From the NCBI GenBank assembly GCA_003242895.1, contig QKMY01000057.1, positions 1-64,000 of the forward strand: a stretch of DNA of 64,000 bases, written 5' to 3'. Position numbers and translations under genes: made by a program. Every line of letters starts with the position of its first letter. Positions within the stretch are counted from its first letter, which is position 1. Source of the DNA: Candidatus Margulisiibacteriota bacterium (lineage in GTDB: Bacteria; Margulisbacteria; Riflemargulisbacteria; GWF2-39-127). The notes beneath the pieces are model-generated. The model worked only from the letters and a program-made list of their open reading frames with translations. It made no database searches and had not been told where the DNA came from. Of the stretch, positions 26,057 through 34,702 are shown in pieces.

Positions 26057-26110
26057 TTAACACAAACTTAACAATTAATTTATTTTTGCTTAACGGGAAA
26101 AAAATATTAT
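26057..26110 (+). promoter_or_regulatory. Pho-box array and -10 of pstSCAB-phoU
   Basis: Half sites begin at 26057 (TTAACA), 26068 (TTAACA), 26079 (TTTATT, degenerate) and 26090 (TTAACG), exactly 11 bp apart. A -10-like TATTAT follows at 26105-26110. This is the most regular array in the window and fits tandem PhoB/PhoP dimers on one DNA face. The leader to the pstS start is about 150 bases. Confidence 0.78.
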
Positions 26111-26262
26111 TAATAAATAAGCGACTAAAAAAGTAGGCTTTATTGAAAATTTACATTAATAAAATAATGTGCGATATATAGCTCGACAGACATTGCTTAT
26201 AACAATTTCTGCTGTTTATGATTCATTTGAATATATGCCGAATAAAAGAAAAGGAGACAATG

Positions 26263-27300
26263 ATGGGTATAAAGAAGCTTCTGGTTATGGTAGGTGTGTT
26301 TTTCTCCCTCGCAAGTTTTGGTTACGGCGCAACGAATGAGCTGCTTGGTGCGGGTGCGACGTTTCCGTATCCATTATACTCGAAAATGTTCGATATATAC
26401 TCTTCTTCAAAAGGAATTAAGGTTAATTATCAATCAATAGGGTCCGGCGGCGGAATTAGACAGCTCAAGAACAAGACTGTCGATTTTGGCGGTTCCGATG
26501 CTTTTCTCTCAGATGCCGAATTGAAAGACATGCCGGGAAAAGTTCTGCATGTGCCTACCTGTTTAGGCGGAGTTGCTTTGACCTATGAACTTCCCGGTAA
26601 ACCTGAACTCAAATTTACTCCGGTAATTATCGAAGGAATATTTTTAGGAAAGATTAATAAATGGAATGATCCGCTTATACAAAAAGTGAATCCGGGCATA
26701 AAGCTGCCTAATATTGCTATTGCTGTTGTGCATCGCTCGGACGGAAGCGGGACTACTGCAATTTTTACTGATTATTTAGGGAAAGTTAGTAGCGCATGGA
26801 AAACCAAGGTTGGTGTAGGTAAGTCCGTTAACTGGCCGATAGGACTCGGAGGAAAAGGTAACGCAGGCGTAGCCGGACTTATTAGACAGGTTCCTGGCAG
26901 CATTGGCTATGTTGAATACTCCTATGCATTTCAGAATAAGTTGCCGATAGGTAAAGTGCAGAACTCCAGCGGCAGTTTCATTGCACCGTCGATTGAGAGC
27001 GTAAGTGTAGCAGCCGATACCAAGATGCCTGACGATACGAGAATATCCATTACTAACACTGCAGCTAAGAATGGCTATCCTATTGCCGGATTCACCTGGA
27101 TACTGGTATACGCAGAACAGAATTATGAGGGCAGATCAGCTGCGAAAGCGCAAGAAACCTCGAAACTACTCTGGTGGATGATCCACGAAGGACAGCAGTA
27201 TACGAAGCCCCTCGATTATTCTCCGCTATCCAAGTCAGCGCTATTGAAGGCAGAAAATGTGCTTAAAACAATGACCTATAACGGGAAGAAGTTGTTATAA
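26263..27300 (+). CDS. pstS: Phosphate-binding protein PstS (copy 2, pst operon)
   Basis: 345 residues with a signal peptide (KKLLVMVGVFFSLASFGYGA). It shares nearly every binding motif with the copy at 17.2 kb (GAGATFPYPLYSKMFD, SIGSGGGIRQL, VHRSDGSGTTAIFTDYL, IGLGGKGNAGVAGLI, PIAGFTWIL). Two adjacent ATGs (26260, 26263) follow AAGGAG; the second has better spacing. As first gene of the pst operon it delivers phosphate to PstCAB. The two copies look like a duplication followed by modest divergence. Confidence 0.96.
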   Translation: MGIKKLLVMVGVFFSLASFGYGATNELLGAGATFPYPLYSKMFDIYSSSKGIKVNYQSIGSGGGIRQLKNKTVDFGGSDAFLSDAELKDMPGKVLHVPTCLGGVALTYELPGKPELKFTPVIIEGIFLGKINKWNDPLIQKVNPGIKLPNIAIAVVHRSDGSGTTAIFTDYLGKVSSAWKTKVGVGKSVNWPIGLGGKGNAGVAGLIRQVPGSIGYVEYSYAFQNKLPIGKVQNSSGSFIAPSIESVSVAADTKMPDDTRISITNTAAKNGYPIAGFTWILVYAEQNYEGRSAAKAQETSKLLWWMIHEGQQYTKPLDYSPLSKSALLKAENVLKTMTYNGKKLL

Positions 27301-27382
27301 ATTAGCATTGTTAGTCCCCTTTATGGGATTCAGGGGCCATAATAGACAAATTGCTTATAATTATGATACTAAGGAAAACGAT

Positions 27383-28321
27383 ATGGCTAACGGTCAGTTG
27401 CTAGAAGGAAAATCAATAATGGAAAAAGCTAAGGTAAATAAAAACATAACGGGTAATCCTGATGGTGTGTTCCGAGGAATACTTTACATCGCGGCAATAT
27501 TTATGGTTGTTTTGCTATTAGCTATTTTCGTTACGCTTCTGGTCCAGTCGATGCCTTCGATCAGGAAGCTGGGACTGTCATTTTTTTATAACCAGATCTG
27601 GGACCCGGTATCTGGCGAATTTGGAGCGTTGCCATTTTTCGTAGGAACTCTTCTTACCTCCTTTTTAGCCCTTTTAATTTCTGTCCCGTTTTCACTTTCA
27701 ATATCGATTTTTCTTGGAGAATACTATAAAGAAGGATTTGTTTCGGGTCTACTTAGGAGCGCGATTGAGCTATTAGCAGGAATCCCGTCGGTAATCTACG
27801 GGTTTTGGGGGTTATTTGTACTGGTTCCGGTAGTTCGCGCATTGGAAATAAAGCTCGGTGTCTTACCCTATGGCGTTGGAATATTTACTGCGGCCTTGAT
27901 TTTGGCGATAATGATTGTCCCTTACTCTTCAGCATTAGCCCGTGAGGTTATTAATCTCGTTCCGACTGATCTGAAAGAAGCGGCATTGTCTCTGGGGGCA
28001 ACCAAATTCGAAGTTATTCGATATGTTGTTATTCCATATGCCCGTTCAGGTATTTTGGCGGGGCTGTTATTGTCACTGGGAAGGGCTCTCGGCGAGACGA
28101 TGGCTGTTACCATGGTAATCGGGAATGCTAATTATCTCCCTACTTCCATCTTTGCCTCTGCCAATACAATGGCGAGTGCAATCGCGAATGAATTCGCAGA
28201 AGCGGCAGACAACTTATATTTGGCAAGTCTGGTAGAAATGGCGCTCCTGCTCTTTATTGTAACGATGATAATTAACATTATTGGGAAATATATTATTAAG
28301 AAGTTTAGTGTCGAGGTATAG
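27383..28321 (+). CDS. pstC: Phosphate ABC transporter permease PstC
   Basis: About 312 residues with six membrane helices. Diagnostic PstC segments are ISVPFSLSISIFLGEYY, ELLAGIPSVIYGFWGLFVLV, the EAA-like loop LKEAALSLGATKFEVIRYVVIPYARSGI and LGRALGETMAVTMVIGN. The ATG at 27383 follows AAGGAAAACGAT; another at 27419 also has AAGGA upstream and would remove a 12-residue leader. It pairs with PstA to form the channel. Confidence 0.95.
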   Translation: MANGQLLEGKSIMEKAKVNKNITGNPDGVFRGILYIAAIFMVVLLLAIFVTLLVQSMPSIRKLGLSFFYNQIWDPVSGEFGALPFFVGTLLTSFLALLISVPFSLSISIFLGEYYKEGFVSGLLRSAIELLAGIPSVIYGFWGLFVLVPVVRALEIKLGVLPYGVGIFTAALILAIMIVPYSSALAREVINLVPTDLKEAALSLGATKFEVIRYVVIPYARSGILAGLLLSLGRALGETMAVTMVIGNANYLPTSIFASANTMASAIANEFAEAADNLYLASLVEMALLLFIVTMIINIIGKYIIKKFSVEV

Positions 28322-28322
28322 T

Positions 28323-29171
28323 ATGATGAAAAATGGCGTAAATAGTCGATTAGTAAAAGACAAGATATTTTTATCAATTGTAATATTTTTCTCTTTTTTG
28401 TCAATTTTGCCTTTGCTGTTTATCCTTTTTTACATTGTTAAAAATGGATTCGGGGTCCTGAGCCTGGATTTCATTACTCAGTTGCCTAAGCCCGTCGGTG
28501 AGACCGGGGGCGGTATCTCGAATGCTATTATCGGAACATTTATTCTTATCGGTATAGCGAGCATTCTATCAATGCCTTTAGGTATCGGGATCGGTATTTA
28601 TCTGGCTGAGAATAAGTCCGGGAAACTTCCCTATATAGTGAGATTATGTGCTGAGGTATTGCAGGGCATCCCCTCTATCGTTATTGGAATTATTGCCTGG
28701 ATATGGATTGTCGTACAAATAGGTTCATTTTCGGCCTTGTCGGGAGGTATCGCACTTGGAATGCTAATGTTGCCGATTATTGTTCGATCTACAGAAGAGA
28801 CTCTTAAGCTGATTCCCACATCATTGAAAGAAGCTTCGTTAGCGTTGGGGGTCCCCTATTACAGGACCATCCTTAAAGTCGTTTTGCCAACTGGAATAAG
28901 CGGCATAGTAACAGGGATTCTTCTTAGTATTTCACGAGTTGCCGGAGAGACGGCACCGCTATTATTTACTGCTTTTGGAAGCCCGTATATGAATACGAAT
29001 ATTATGAAACCGGTTAACTCATTACCGGCGCTCATATTTAATTATGCGACAAGTCCCTACGAGGATTGGCTTAGTGCCGCCTGGGGAGCTTCGCTTGTAT
29101 TAGTTTTATTAGTATTAATACTAAATTTTATTGCAAAAGTGGTGACAAAAAAATGGAAAGTCCAGTTTTAA
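28323..29171 (+). CDS. pstA: Phosphate ABC transporter permease PstA
   Basis: 282 residues and six membrane helices. Family motifs are GGISNAIIGTFILI, EVLQGIPSIVIGIIAW, LKEASLALGVPYYRTILKVVLPTGISGI and SRVAGETAPLLFTAFG. The ATG lies one base after the pstC stop. Its 3' end overlaps pstB by 19 bases, so translation of the operon is tightly coupled. Confidence 0.95.
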   Translation: MMKNGVNSRLVKDKIFLSIVIFFSFLSILPLLFILFYIVKNGFGVLSLDFITQLPKPVGETGGGISNAIIGTFILIGIASILSMPLGIGIGIYLAENKSGKLPYIVRLCAEVLQGIPSIVIGIIAWIWIVVQIGSFSALSGGIALGMLMLPIIVRSTEETLKLIPTSLKEASLALGVPYYRTILKVVLPTGISGIVTGILLSISRVAGETAPLLFTAFGSPYMNTNIMKPVNSLPALIFNYATSPYEDWLSAAWGASLVLVLLVLILNFIAKVVTKKWKVQF

Positions 29172-29911
29172 CGATCAAAAATTTTTGTGCAGGATTTGGC
29201 GACCATCAAATATTGAAAGATATTAATATGTCGTTTCCTACCAATATGGTTACGGCAATCATGGGACCTTCCGGTTGCGGAAAAACGACACTTATCCGAT
29301 GCATTAACCGGATGCACGAACTAACGCCGAACACGACCAGTTCCGGGCATATATTGTTGCATGATGAAGACCTCTACGAACTTAACCCTATCAATGTAAG
29401 GAGAAAGATCGGGATGGTATTTCAGCGTCCCAATCCTTTTCCTACCATGAGTATTTATGACAATGTCATCGCCGGCTATAAATTGAACGGTATAAAAATA
29501 AATAAGATCGATAAAGATAGGATCGTTGAAGAATCGCTTAAGAAAGCTGCCCTTTGGGAGGAAGTAAAAGATTTCCTTCACAAAAAAGGAACATTTTTGT
29601 CAGGTGGTCAGCAACAGCGATTATGCATTGCACGAGCGCTTGCCATGAACCCTGACGTGCTGCTTCTTGACGAGCCGACATCGGCATTAGACCCGAAAGC
29701 AACTGCGCATATCGAAGAATTGATCTCAGAGCTCAATACTATGGTAACGATTATTCTTGTTACTCACAATATTGCCCAGGCTGCGAGAATATCCGACTAT
29801 ACAGCCTTTTTGTTTTTAGGGGAGCTCGTAGAATTCGGTACAACCCAGAAGTTATTTACTGTGCCTGAAGACAAGAGAACAGAAGAATATTTGTCAGGGA
29901 AGTTTGGCTAG
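29153..29911 (+). CDS. pstB: Phosphate ABC transporter ATPase PstB
   Basis: 252 residues, standard for PstB. Walker A GPSGCGKTT, the Q-loop region MVFQRPNPFPTMSIYDN (PstB-specific), signature LSGGQQQR, Walker B VLLLDEPTSALDPKA and the H-loop VTHNIAQAARISD are all present, as is the PstB end LSGKFG. It energises PstCA and, with PhoU, contributes to phosphate signalling to PhoR. It starts within the end of pstA. Confidence 0.97.
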   Translation: MESPVLTIKNFCAGFGDHQILKDINMSFPTNMVTAIMGPSGCGKTTLIRCINRMHELTPNTTSSGHILLHDEDLYELNPINVRRKIGMVFQRPNPFPTMSIYDNVIAGYKLNGIKINKIDKDRIVEESLKKAALWEEVKDFLHKKGTFLSGGQQQRLCIARALAMNPDVLLLDEPTSALDPKATAHIEELISELNTMVTIILVTHNIAQAARISDYTAFLFLGELVEFGTTQKLFTVPEDKRTEEYLSGKFG

Positions 29912-29925
29912 TAAATAGATTTTTA

Positions 29926-29934
29926 TGTTATAAT
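29926..29934 (+). promoter_or_regulatory. Possible internal promoter before phoU (extended -10)
   Basis: TGTTATAAT matches the extended -10 consensus TGnTATAAT, in the 63-base gap between pstB and phoU. No good -35 is visible. It could keep phoU expressed when the pst promoter is off. Confidence 0.45.
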
Positions 29935-29974
29935 ATATTACTATTTATTTGGTAATCGGCTATAGGAGGAAGTA

Positions 29975-30631
29975 ATGTTAAACGATAGGATCACATCATT
30001 AAAAAAAGAACTCATTGAATATGCCACTCTGGTAGAATCAATGATCGAAAAAGGAATTAAAGGCCTGGTTAATAAGGACAAAGATGTTTTAACGGAAATA
30101 ATAGAAGAAAATGAGACTAAGGCCAATAATTTTGAGCTGGAGTTAGACGAAATATGTACTACCTTGATTGCTCAATATGAACCGCGAGCAAGGGATTTGA
30201 GAACTATTCTTATGGTCTTAAAGATGAACAACGATCTTGAACGTATGGCCGATCATGCGGTCAATATAGCTGAAAGCGCGTTATATCTCATTGAGAGACC
30301 GGTCATTAAGCCTTATATGGATATCCCAAGGATGGGAGAGATCACGACAACCATGCTGCGTAACAGTATCGATTCCTTTATTAATGAAAATGCGGAATTG
30401 GCACGACAGGTGTGCGAAACGGACATCGACGTTGATAACCTTCGCAGCCAGATTATGAGGGAACTTATTACCTATATGACCTCGGATAACACTACCATCG
30501 AGCGTGCTCTGCATTTATTGCGGATTTCCAGCAATTTGGAGCGTATTGCCGATCTTTCAACCAATATTTGTGAAGATATCGTTTTCATGGTAAAGGGTAA
30601 GATAATTAAGCATCACAAAGACGAGATTTAG
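29975..30631 (+). CDS. phoU: Phosphate signalling protein PhoU
   Basis: 218 residues, two PhoU three-helix repeats. The metal-binding E/DxxxD-type helices are present in each half: ILMVLKMNNDLERMADHAVNIA and HLLRISSNLERIADLSTNICED. PhoU restrains the Pst transporter and PhoR when phosphate is plentiful. It is the last gene of the pst operon, after a strong TAGGAGG-type site. No terminator was seen before the sfsA remnant that follows on the other strand. Confidence 0.95.
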   Translation: MLNDRITSLKKELIEYATLVESMIEKGIKGLVNKDKDVLTEIIEENETKANNFELELDEICTTLIAQYEPRARDLRTILMVLKMNNDLERMADHAVNIAESALYLIERPVIKPYMDIPRMGEITTTMLRNSIDSFINENAELARQVCETDIDVDNLRSQIMRELITYMTSDNTTIERALHLLRISSNLERIADLSTNICEDIVFMVKGKIIKHHKDEI

Positions 30632-30661
30632 CGAGGATGGCTACTTTGGGTTTCCTTAAAT

Positions 30662-30995
30662 TCACAGTTCAAAAGTTATTTTTTTGATGAGCTGGATGTT
30701 CTCTGGGGTAACGTTAGCTAGATATGGTAATATCTCAAACACTTCAAGATAAGCCCTTTTTTAATGCCATCTCGTAATTTACATTGATAGACTCTGCTGG
30801 CTTAAAGATCGTTCCGTCGTTTCTCTGTATAAGGTAGACCATAACCTCCCTATGTCCACGTCGTCTCATGTTTACTAGTTCGTGAATATGTTTCAAGCCT
30901 CTTGTTGTTACTGTATCCGGGAATTTATAGAATCCGTTACTTTCCACCAACGTGACATTTATTTTATCAAATAACTTAGTTGAAAATATTCTCAA
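30662..30995 (-). pseudogene. sfsA: sfsA pseudogene: C-terminal part, frameshifted
   Basis: The minus strand encodes VTLVESNGFYKFPDTVTTRG, then HIHELVNMRRRGHREVMVYL and IQRNDGTIFKPAESINVNYE, matching the second half of SfsA (sugar fermentation stimulation protein, a nucleic-acid-binding/nuclease-like family). The frame breaks at a run of six A (30757-30762 on the plus strand as T). Reading one base shorter continues as RAYLEVFEILPYLANVTPEN then IQLIKKITFEL and a TGA at 30662-30664, the normal SfsA ending. The first 120 or so residues are absent: the next gene's leader begins there. It is a remnant by truncation plus a 1-base indel. Confidence 0.8.
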
Positions 30996-31045
30996 TCTAT
31001 CGCAAAATGCTTCATAGGAAATTATAATAATTTAGGAGGAATTAA

Positions 31046-32122
31046 ATGCGTAAATACTCAATGCCCGATTGGTTTTTTTTCATCCTGCTTGTTATTTTAA
31101 CACTAGCTTTCTATCGAGTGATCTCTCCCTTTATCATTGATGTTCTCATCGGATCGATACTCGCTAATCAGTTCTGGGGAGTTTTCAAATGGCTTCAGAA
31201 AAAATTCAAGAACAATAAAAGTGCTGCTTCTGTTATGACTGTGGCCATAACGTTCCTGGTGATTGTCGTTCCTCTTTTTGTTGTTGGCTATATAGTTTCT
31301 ACTGAAGCAATTCACGCGTTTTCTACGGTTAAAGAAAGATTGCCAGAAATTCAGCAATCCCTATCTTCCGAAGGGCTGAGGCAGCGAACACAACAAATTC
31401 CAGTACTTAGACAAGGGGTTGACTTAATGTATAAGTATAACCTCCAACAAAAGGTATCAGAGGGGATTCCTCAGCTTGCTAATTATATGCTGGGCTTTTT
31501 ACAAAGTACACTTTCTAATATATATTATGTCGTTTTTCATTTTTTTATTATATTATTATTGCTTTACTTTTTGTTTGTTGACGGGGAAGCTTTGTTAATA
31601 AAAATTAGAAACATTAGTCCTCTTAATGATGAAGATGAAGATGAGCTGTTGCAAGAGACTGTTAGGGTAACAGATGGGACGATAAAAGGTGCATTTATTA
31701 TAAGTTTGATTGAAGCTGTTATTGGGAGCATCGTTTTTTTTGTTTTTGGCATACCTTCAGTTGCGTTCTGGGGTGTGGTTATGTTTGTTGCTGCTATCAT
31801 CCCAGCAGGTGGCTCTGGCCTCGTCTATGTGCCGGTTGGGATTTTTCAGATTATTATTGGTCATTATATATCAGGAATAGGTCTTATTATCCTATCTCTA
31901 GTTATTCCCAATTTTATACAGAATATTGTCAAACCAAAATTGCTTGGAAATAGAATCGGGCTTAACCCGGCACTGATTTTATTAACCACTATTGGCGGGC
32001 TTATATGGTTTGGATTAATAGGCTTCTTAATCGGGCCGCTTATTGGATCTTTATTCATCGCCGTATGGAATCAATTCGGACGAAGATATAAAGATGAGTC
32101 AGAGAAAAATAATAATGGATAA
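31046..32122 (+). CDS. AI-2E family transporter (PerM/TqsA-like)
   Basis: 358 residues with about eight membrane helices in the typical pattern: N-terminal pair, a variable 100-residue extracytoplasmic stretch (TVKERLPEIQQSLSSEGLRQ), then the conserved core PLNDEDEDELLQETVRVTDG, IPAGGSGLVYVPVGIFQIII and IGFLIGPLIGSLFIAVW. Family members export autoinducer-2 or act in Na+/H+ exchange; the substrate here cannot be told. TTAGGAGG precedes the ATG. A short Smr gene follows 41 bases later. Confidence 0.88.
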   Translation: MRKYSMPDWFFFILLVILTLAFYRVISPFIIDVLIGSILANQFWGVFKWLQKKFKNNKSAASVMTVAITFLVIVVPLFVVGYIVSTEAIHAFSTVKERLPEIQQSLSSEGLRQRTQQIPVLRQGVDLMYKYNLQQKVSEGIPQLANYMLGFLQSTLSNIYYVVFHFFIILLLLYFLFVDGEALLIKIRNISPLNDEDEDELLQETVRVTDGTIKGAFIISLIEAVIGSIVFFVFGIPSVAFWGVVMFVAAIIPAGGSGLVYVPVGIFQIIIGHYISGIGLIILSLVIPNFIQNIVKPKLLGNRIGLNPALILLTTIGGLIWFGLIGFLIGPLIGSLFIAVWNQFGRRYKDESEKNNNG

Positions 32123-32163
32123 AGATATGCAGTTTTTTATACGGAAAGGGCTTTGTATATTCT

Positions 32164-32418
32164 ATGGCAAAATTGAAATTAGACCTTCATGATATCTATA
32201 ACAAAGGCTCCATGATTGATGCGGAATTGAACCGCATTATCGATGAAGCTATAGAAAAAAAGATAAGCCTCATTGAAATTATCCCTGGAAAAGGAAGCGG
32301 ACAACTAAAGAAATCAGTATTGAGGTTTCTCAATCTCCCCCATATCAAAAGGCTCTATCACCGGATCGACAAAGACAGCAAAAATTTCGGCAGAATATTT
32401 GTTCATTTCAAGCATTGA
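32164..32418 (+). CDS. Minimal Smr-domain protein
   Basis: 84 residues, essentially just an Smr domain: the LDLH motif at the start (KLKLDLHDI) and the IIPGKGSGQLKKSVLRFL loop (GxGxGxLK). Stand-alone Smr domains have nicking endonuclease or RNA-cleaving activity in some bacteria; larger MutS2 and SmrA proteins carry it as a C-terminal module. The HxH variant of the active motif is reduced to one His here. A likely transcription partner of the AI-2E-type gene upstream. Confidence 0.85.
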   Translation: MAKLKLDLHDIYNKGSMIDAELNRIIDEAIEKKISLIEIIPGKGSGQLKKSVLRFLNLPHIKRLYHRIDKDSKNFGRIFVHFKH

Positions 32419-32724
32419 TTTTACTAACTTAGATTATTTCAGGGTAACAGATATGGAAACCGGCAAATCACCTGCTACACAGGTCGTTCAAATAATAGTA
32501 GCGAATATTAAAAAATAATATATAATGGCATCGATTAAGAACCTCATTTATGTGGCAATTATGATGTAATTATCGGAAGAGAGTTTTTCCGTGGATAAAG
32601 TTAAAGTTTTTCTTTTGGTTTAAACAATGGATGCTATCAGGCGGGTATTAAATCAAACCATAGAGAGAATTATATATCAGTAGTAATTATTTCAATCATT
32701 TTTGTAACCGAAGGGGGTGGGAGT
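32419..32724. other. Intergenic, no gene recognised
   Basis: About 306 bases. A 21-codon frame from an ATG at 32452 and a short stretch reading CGNYDVIIGREFFRG near 32555-32592 look vaguely coding but lack starts or ribosome-binding sites, so they may be decayed sequence. The next gene has its own GAAGGGGGTGG site. Confidence 0.35.
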
Positions 32725-33558
32725 ATGAGTAAATGGCTAAGCTATTCCTATATACTGGTTTTTCTTTGCTTTGTTTGCACTGGTGCATGGACGGAAGAAC
32801 GGGATATCGTAAAGTTTGGGAAAGATGTTGTCGTTAAAGAGGGTACTACACTTAACAACGTTGTGGTTATTGGCGGGCACATTACGCTGAATGGTTCAGT
32901 AAAAGAAAGTGCAGTCGCAGTTGGCGGATCAATTGCGCTGGGGCCAAAGGCGGTAATAGGGAAAGACATTGTTTCAGTCGGCGGTATCATTGAAAGAGCT
33001 TCTGGTTCAAAGATAGTTGGGAAGATTGTAGAAGTGGATGTACCGGGGATGGCTTCGAATCACAAAAATTGGTATGGTTGGCTTTGGGGGTTAGGCATAT
33101 TTTCGCTTGTTACTTTTATCGGGTTTATCGCCTTGGCTTTAATGATAATTGCACTTTTTTCCCGTCAAATTAGCGAAATATCCTTGCTTGTCGAGTCCAG
33201 TCCCAGGGAATCCTTCTTGTACGGGGTTTTGGGGATTATTTTAATAATGCCGCTTACGTTAATGTTAATTATATCTATTATCGGCATTTTTCTGGTCCCC
33301 TTAGAGTTGTTGTTAATCGTAGCTGTTTTTGTCACTGGGTATATAGCCGTTGCTGCGCTCATCGGAAAGAAGGTTCTCGTAACATTTAATATGAAAAGTC
33401 GGGCAATTATCTGGGAAGCGTTGTTGGGACTCATAATTCTCTGGCTCGTTGGATTAGTTCCTGTGTTCGGTTGGTTTGTTAAGGCTCTGGCCTGGATTTT
33501 TGGTTTTGGTGGGATTATAGAATTATTTTTACGCAGGAGAAAACGCAACCCAGCCTGA
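32725..33558 (+). CDS. Membrane protein with extracytoplasmic bactofilin-like repeat domain
   Basis: 277 residues. A signal peptide (YSYILVFLCFVCTGAWT), then about 75 residues of short beta-helical repeats: DVVVKEGTTLNNVVVIGGHI, TLNGSVKESAVAVGGSIALG and KAVIGKDIVSVGGII. These resemble polymer-forming (bactofilin-type) proteins. Four C-terminal membrane helices (about 115-265) and a basic tail RRRKRNPA follow. Proteins of this layout are common in diderm phyla and often annotated as polymer-forming cytoskeletal protein, though here the repeat domain must be outside the cytoplasm. Function unknown. Confidence 0.75.
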   Translation: MSKWLSYSYILVFLCFVCTGAWTEERDIVKFGKDVVVKEGTTLNNVVVIGGHITLNGSVKESAVAVGGSIALGPKAVIGKDIVSVGGIIERASGSKIVGKIVEVDVPGMASNHKNWYGWLWGLGIFSLVTFIGFIALALMIIALFSRQISEISLLVESSPRESFLYGVLGIILIMPLTLMLIISIIGIFLVPLELLLIVAVFVTGYIAVAALIGKKVLVTFNMKSRAIIWEALLGLIILWLVGLVPVFGWFVKALAWIFGFGGIIELFLRRRKRNPA

Positions 33559-33652
33559 ACGAGATTGCAGGTGCCTTCGTCAATCAGGGTTACTGATTTT
33601 TATTGCTTAGCATGTGAAGTCGCTTAGATTGATTTTAATGAGGAATTTTTTT

Positions 33653-34447
33653 ATGAAGACCGAGCGAGAGTTCAGCACGTTTTATTACGAAAGTTTGAAT
33701 AAAGAGATCCTGGTATTCGAGAGAATGCGAAGTGCTCTTGTTCGCAATATAGTTTTTCTTCTTGTAATTCTAATGGGCTTGCTGGGTGTATCTTTCTGGC
33801 TTGTTTTGAATGCCAAATTGTTTCTTGTAGCCGCTTTTTTCCCGTTTTTGATGAGTATAATCGCGATACCATTTTTATACTCAATTATTTCGAGTGCAAA
33901 TTATGCGTCCGGATATAAAGATAAAATGATGAGCCGCATAAGTAGCTTCGTAGACGAAAACCTCACCTATAGAATAAATAGATCGATAGACATCAAAACT
34001 TTTCGACAGTGGGGACTTTTCTCGAAGCATGTTGCCTGTTTGAAAGGTCTCGGATTGGTTAACGGAACTATTAACGATTGTCAGTTAGAGTTCTCGGAAA
34101 TTTATACGCCGAATAAATCTGGCCCGATGGATGGCGAAGACCGCGCGGCAGTGTGTCTCTCGCTATTCAAGGGTGGCTTTTTTTCGATAGACTGTGCCCG
34201 AGTGTTCGAAAGCGAAATATCCATGGGTATTAGGGAACGAGTTTCCGACTATGCGGCAGCATCCAAGAAAAAAATAAATATTTCTTTCAGCGGGTCAAAA
34301 ATGTATATCGCAATTTCTTATAATAGAGAACTTTTTGCGGCAAGAGTTTTCCATCGGTTATCAGATTTTGATCAAGCCTTGGAATATTTCAATGATACCT
34401 CTTTTATTGTCAATATAATTAAATATGTAAAAAAAGTAGCAGATTAA
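33653..34447 (+). CDS. DUF3137-like membrane protein
   Basis: 264 residues from the ATG at 33653 (GAGGAATT upstream); an upstream ATG-less extension is unlikely. A charged N-terminal helix, two adjacent membrane helices (about 35-85), then a 170-residue cytosolic domain with the DUF3137-type elements LVNGTINDCQLEFSEIYT, FKGGFFSID and KINISFSGSKMYIAI. The family is uncharacterised. Its last bases overlap an open fragment (34440-34646). Confidence 0.7.
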   Translation: MKTEREFSTFYYESLNKEILVFERMRSALVRNIVFLLVILMGLLGVSFWLVLNAKLFLVAAFFPFLMSIIAIPFLYSIISSANYASGYKDKMMSRISSFVDENLTYRINRSIDIKTFRQWGLFSKHVACLKGLGLVNGTINDCQLEFSEIYTPNKSGPMDGEDRAAVCLSLFKGGFFSIDCARVFESEISMGIRERVSDYAAASKKKINISFSGSKMYIAISYNRELFAARVFHRLSDFDQALEYFNDTSFIVNIIKYVKKVAD

Positions 34448-34646
34448 AATTAAACTGCTTCCCGGCGAAGGTTCGACAAAGGCTGTATATTTTGAACAAG
34501 CTCGACTAGTTTTAGGGTGTAAAAAATTATATTTTCAAGATATAGATCCGAATAATTTCGTAAGTCCCCTTATTAATAAAGAATATCCGAATAAAGATTA
34601 TCATCGAATGTATATTGACGAAATCGTGAAATGTCTTACGAAGTAA
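34440..34646 (+). pseudogene. Open reading fragment without a start codon
   Basis: Just after the DUF3137-like gene, a frame with no stop runs for 68 codons: IKLLPGEGSTKAVYFEQARL, then VLGCKKLYFQDIDPNNFVSP and so on to a TAA at 34644-34646. Composition is protein-like, but there is no ATG/GTG/TTG at its beginning and no ribosome-binding site; a stop lies just before it. It is probably a relic of a deleted gene. No family recognised. Confidence 0.4.
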
Positions 34647-34702
34647 GCTATTAGACAATTCAGGATCAAGTATATGGTAAGTCCCGTTATTGGCTAATAC
34701 AC

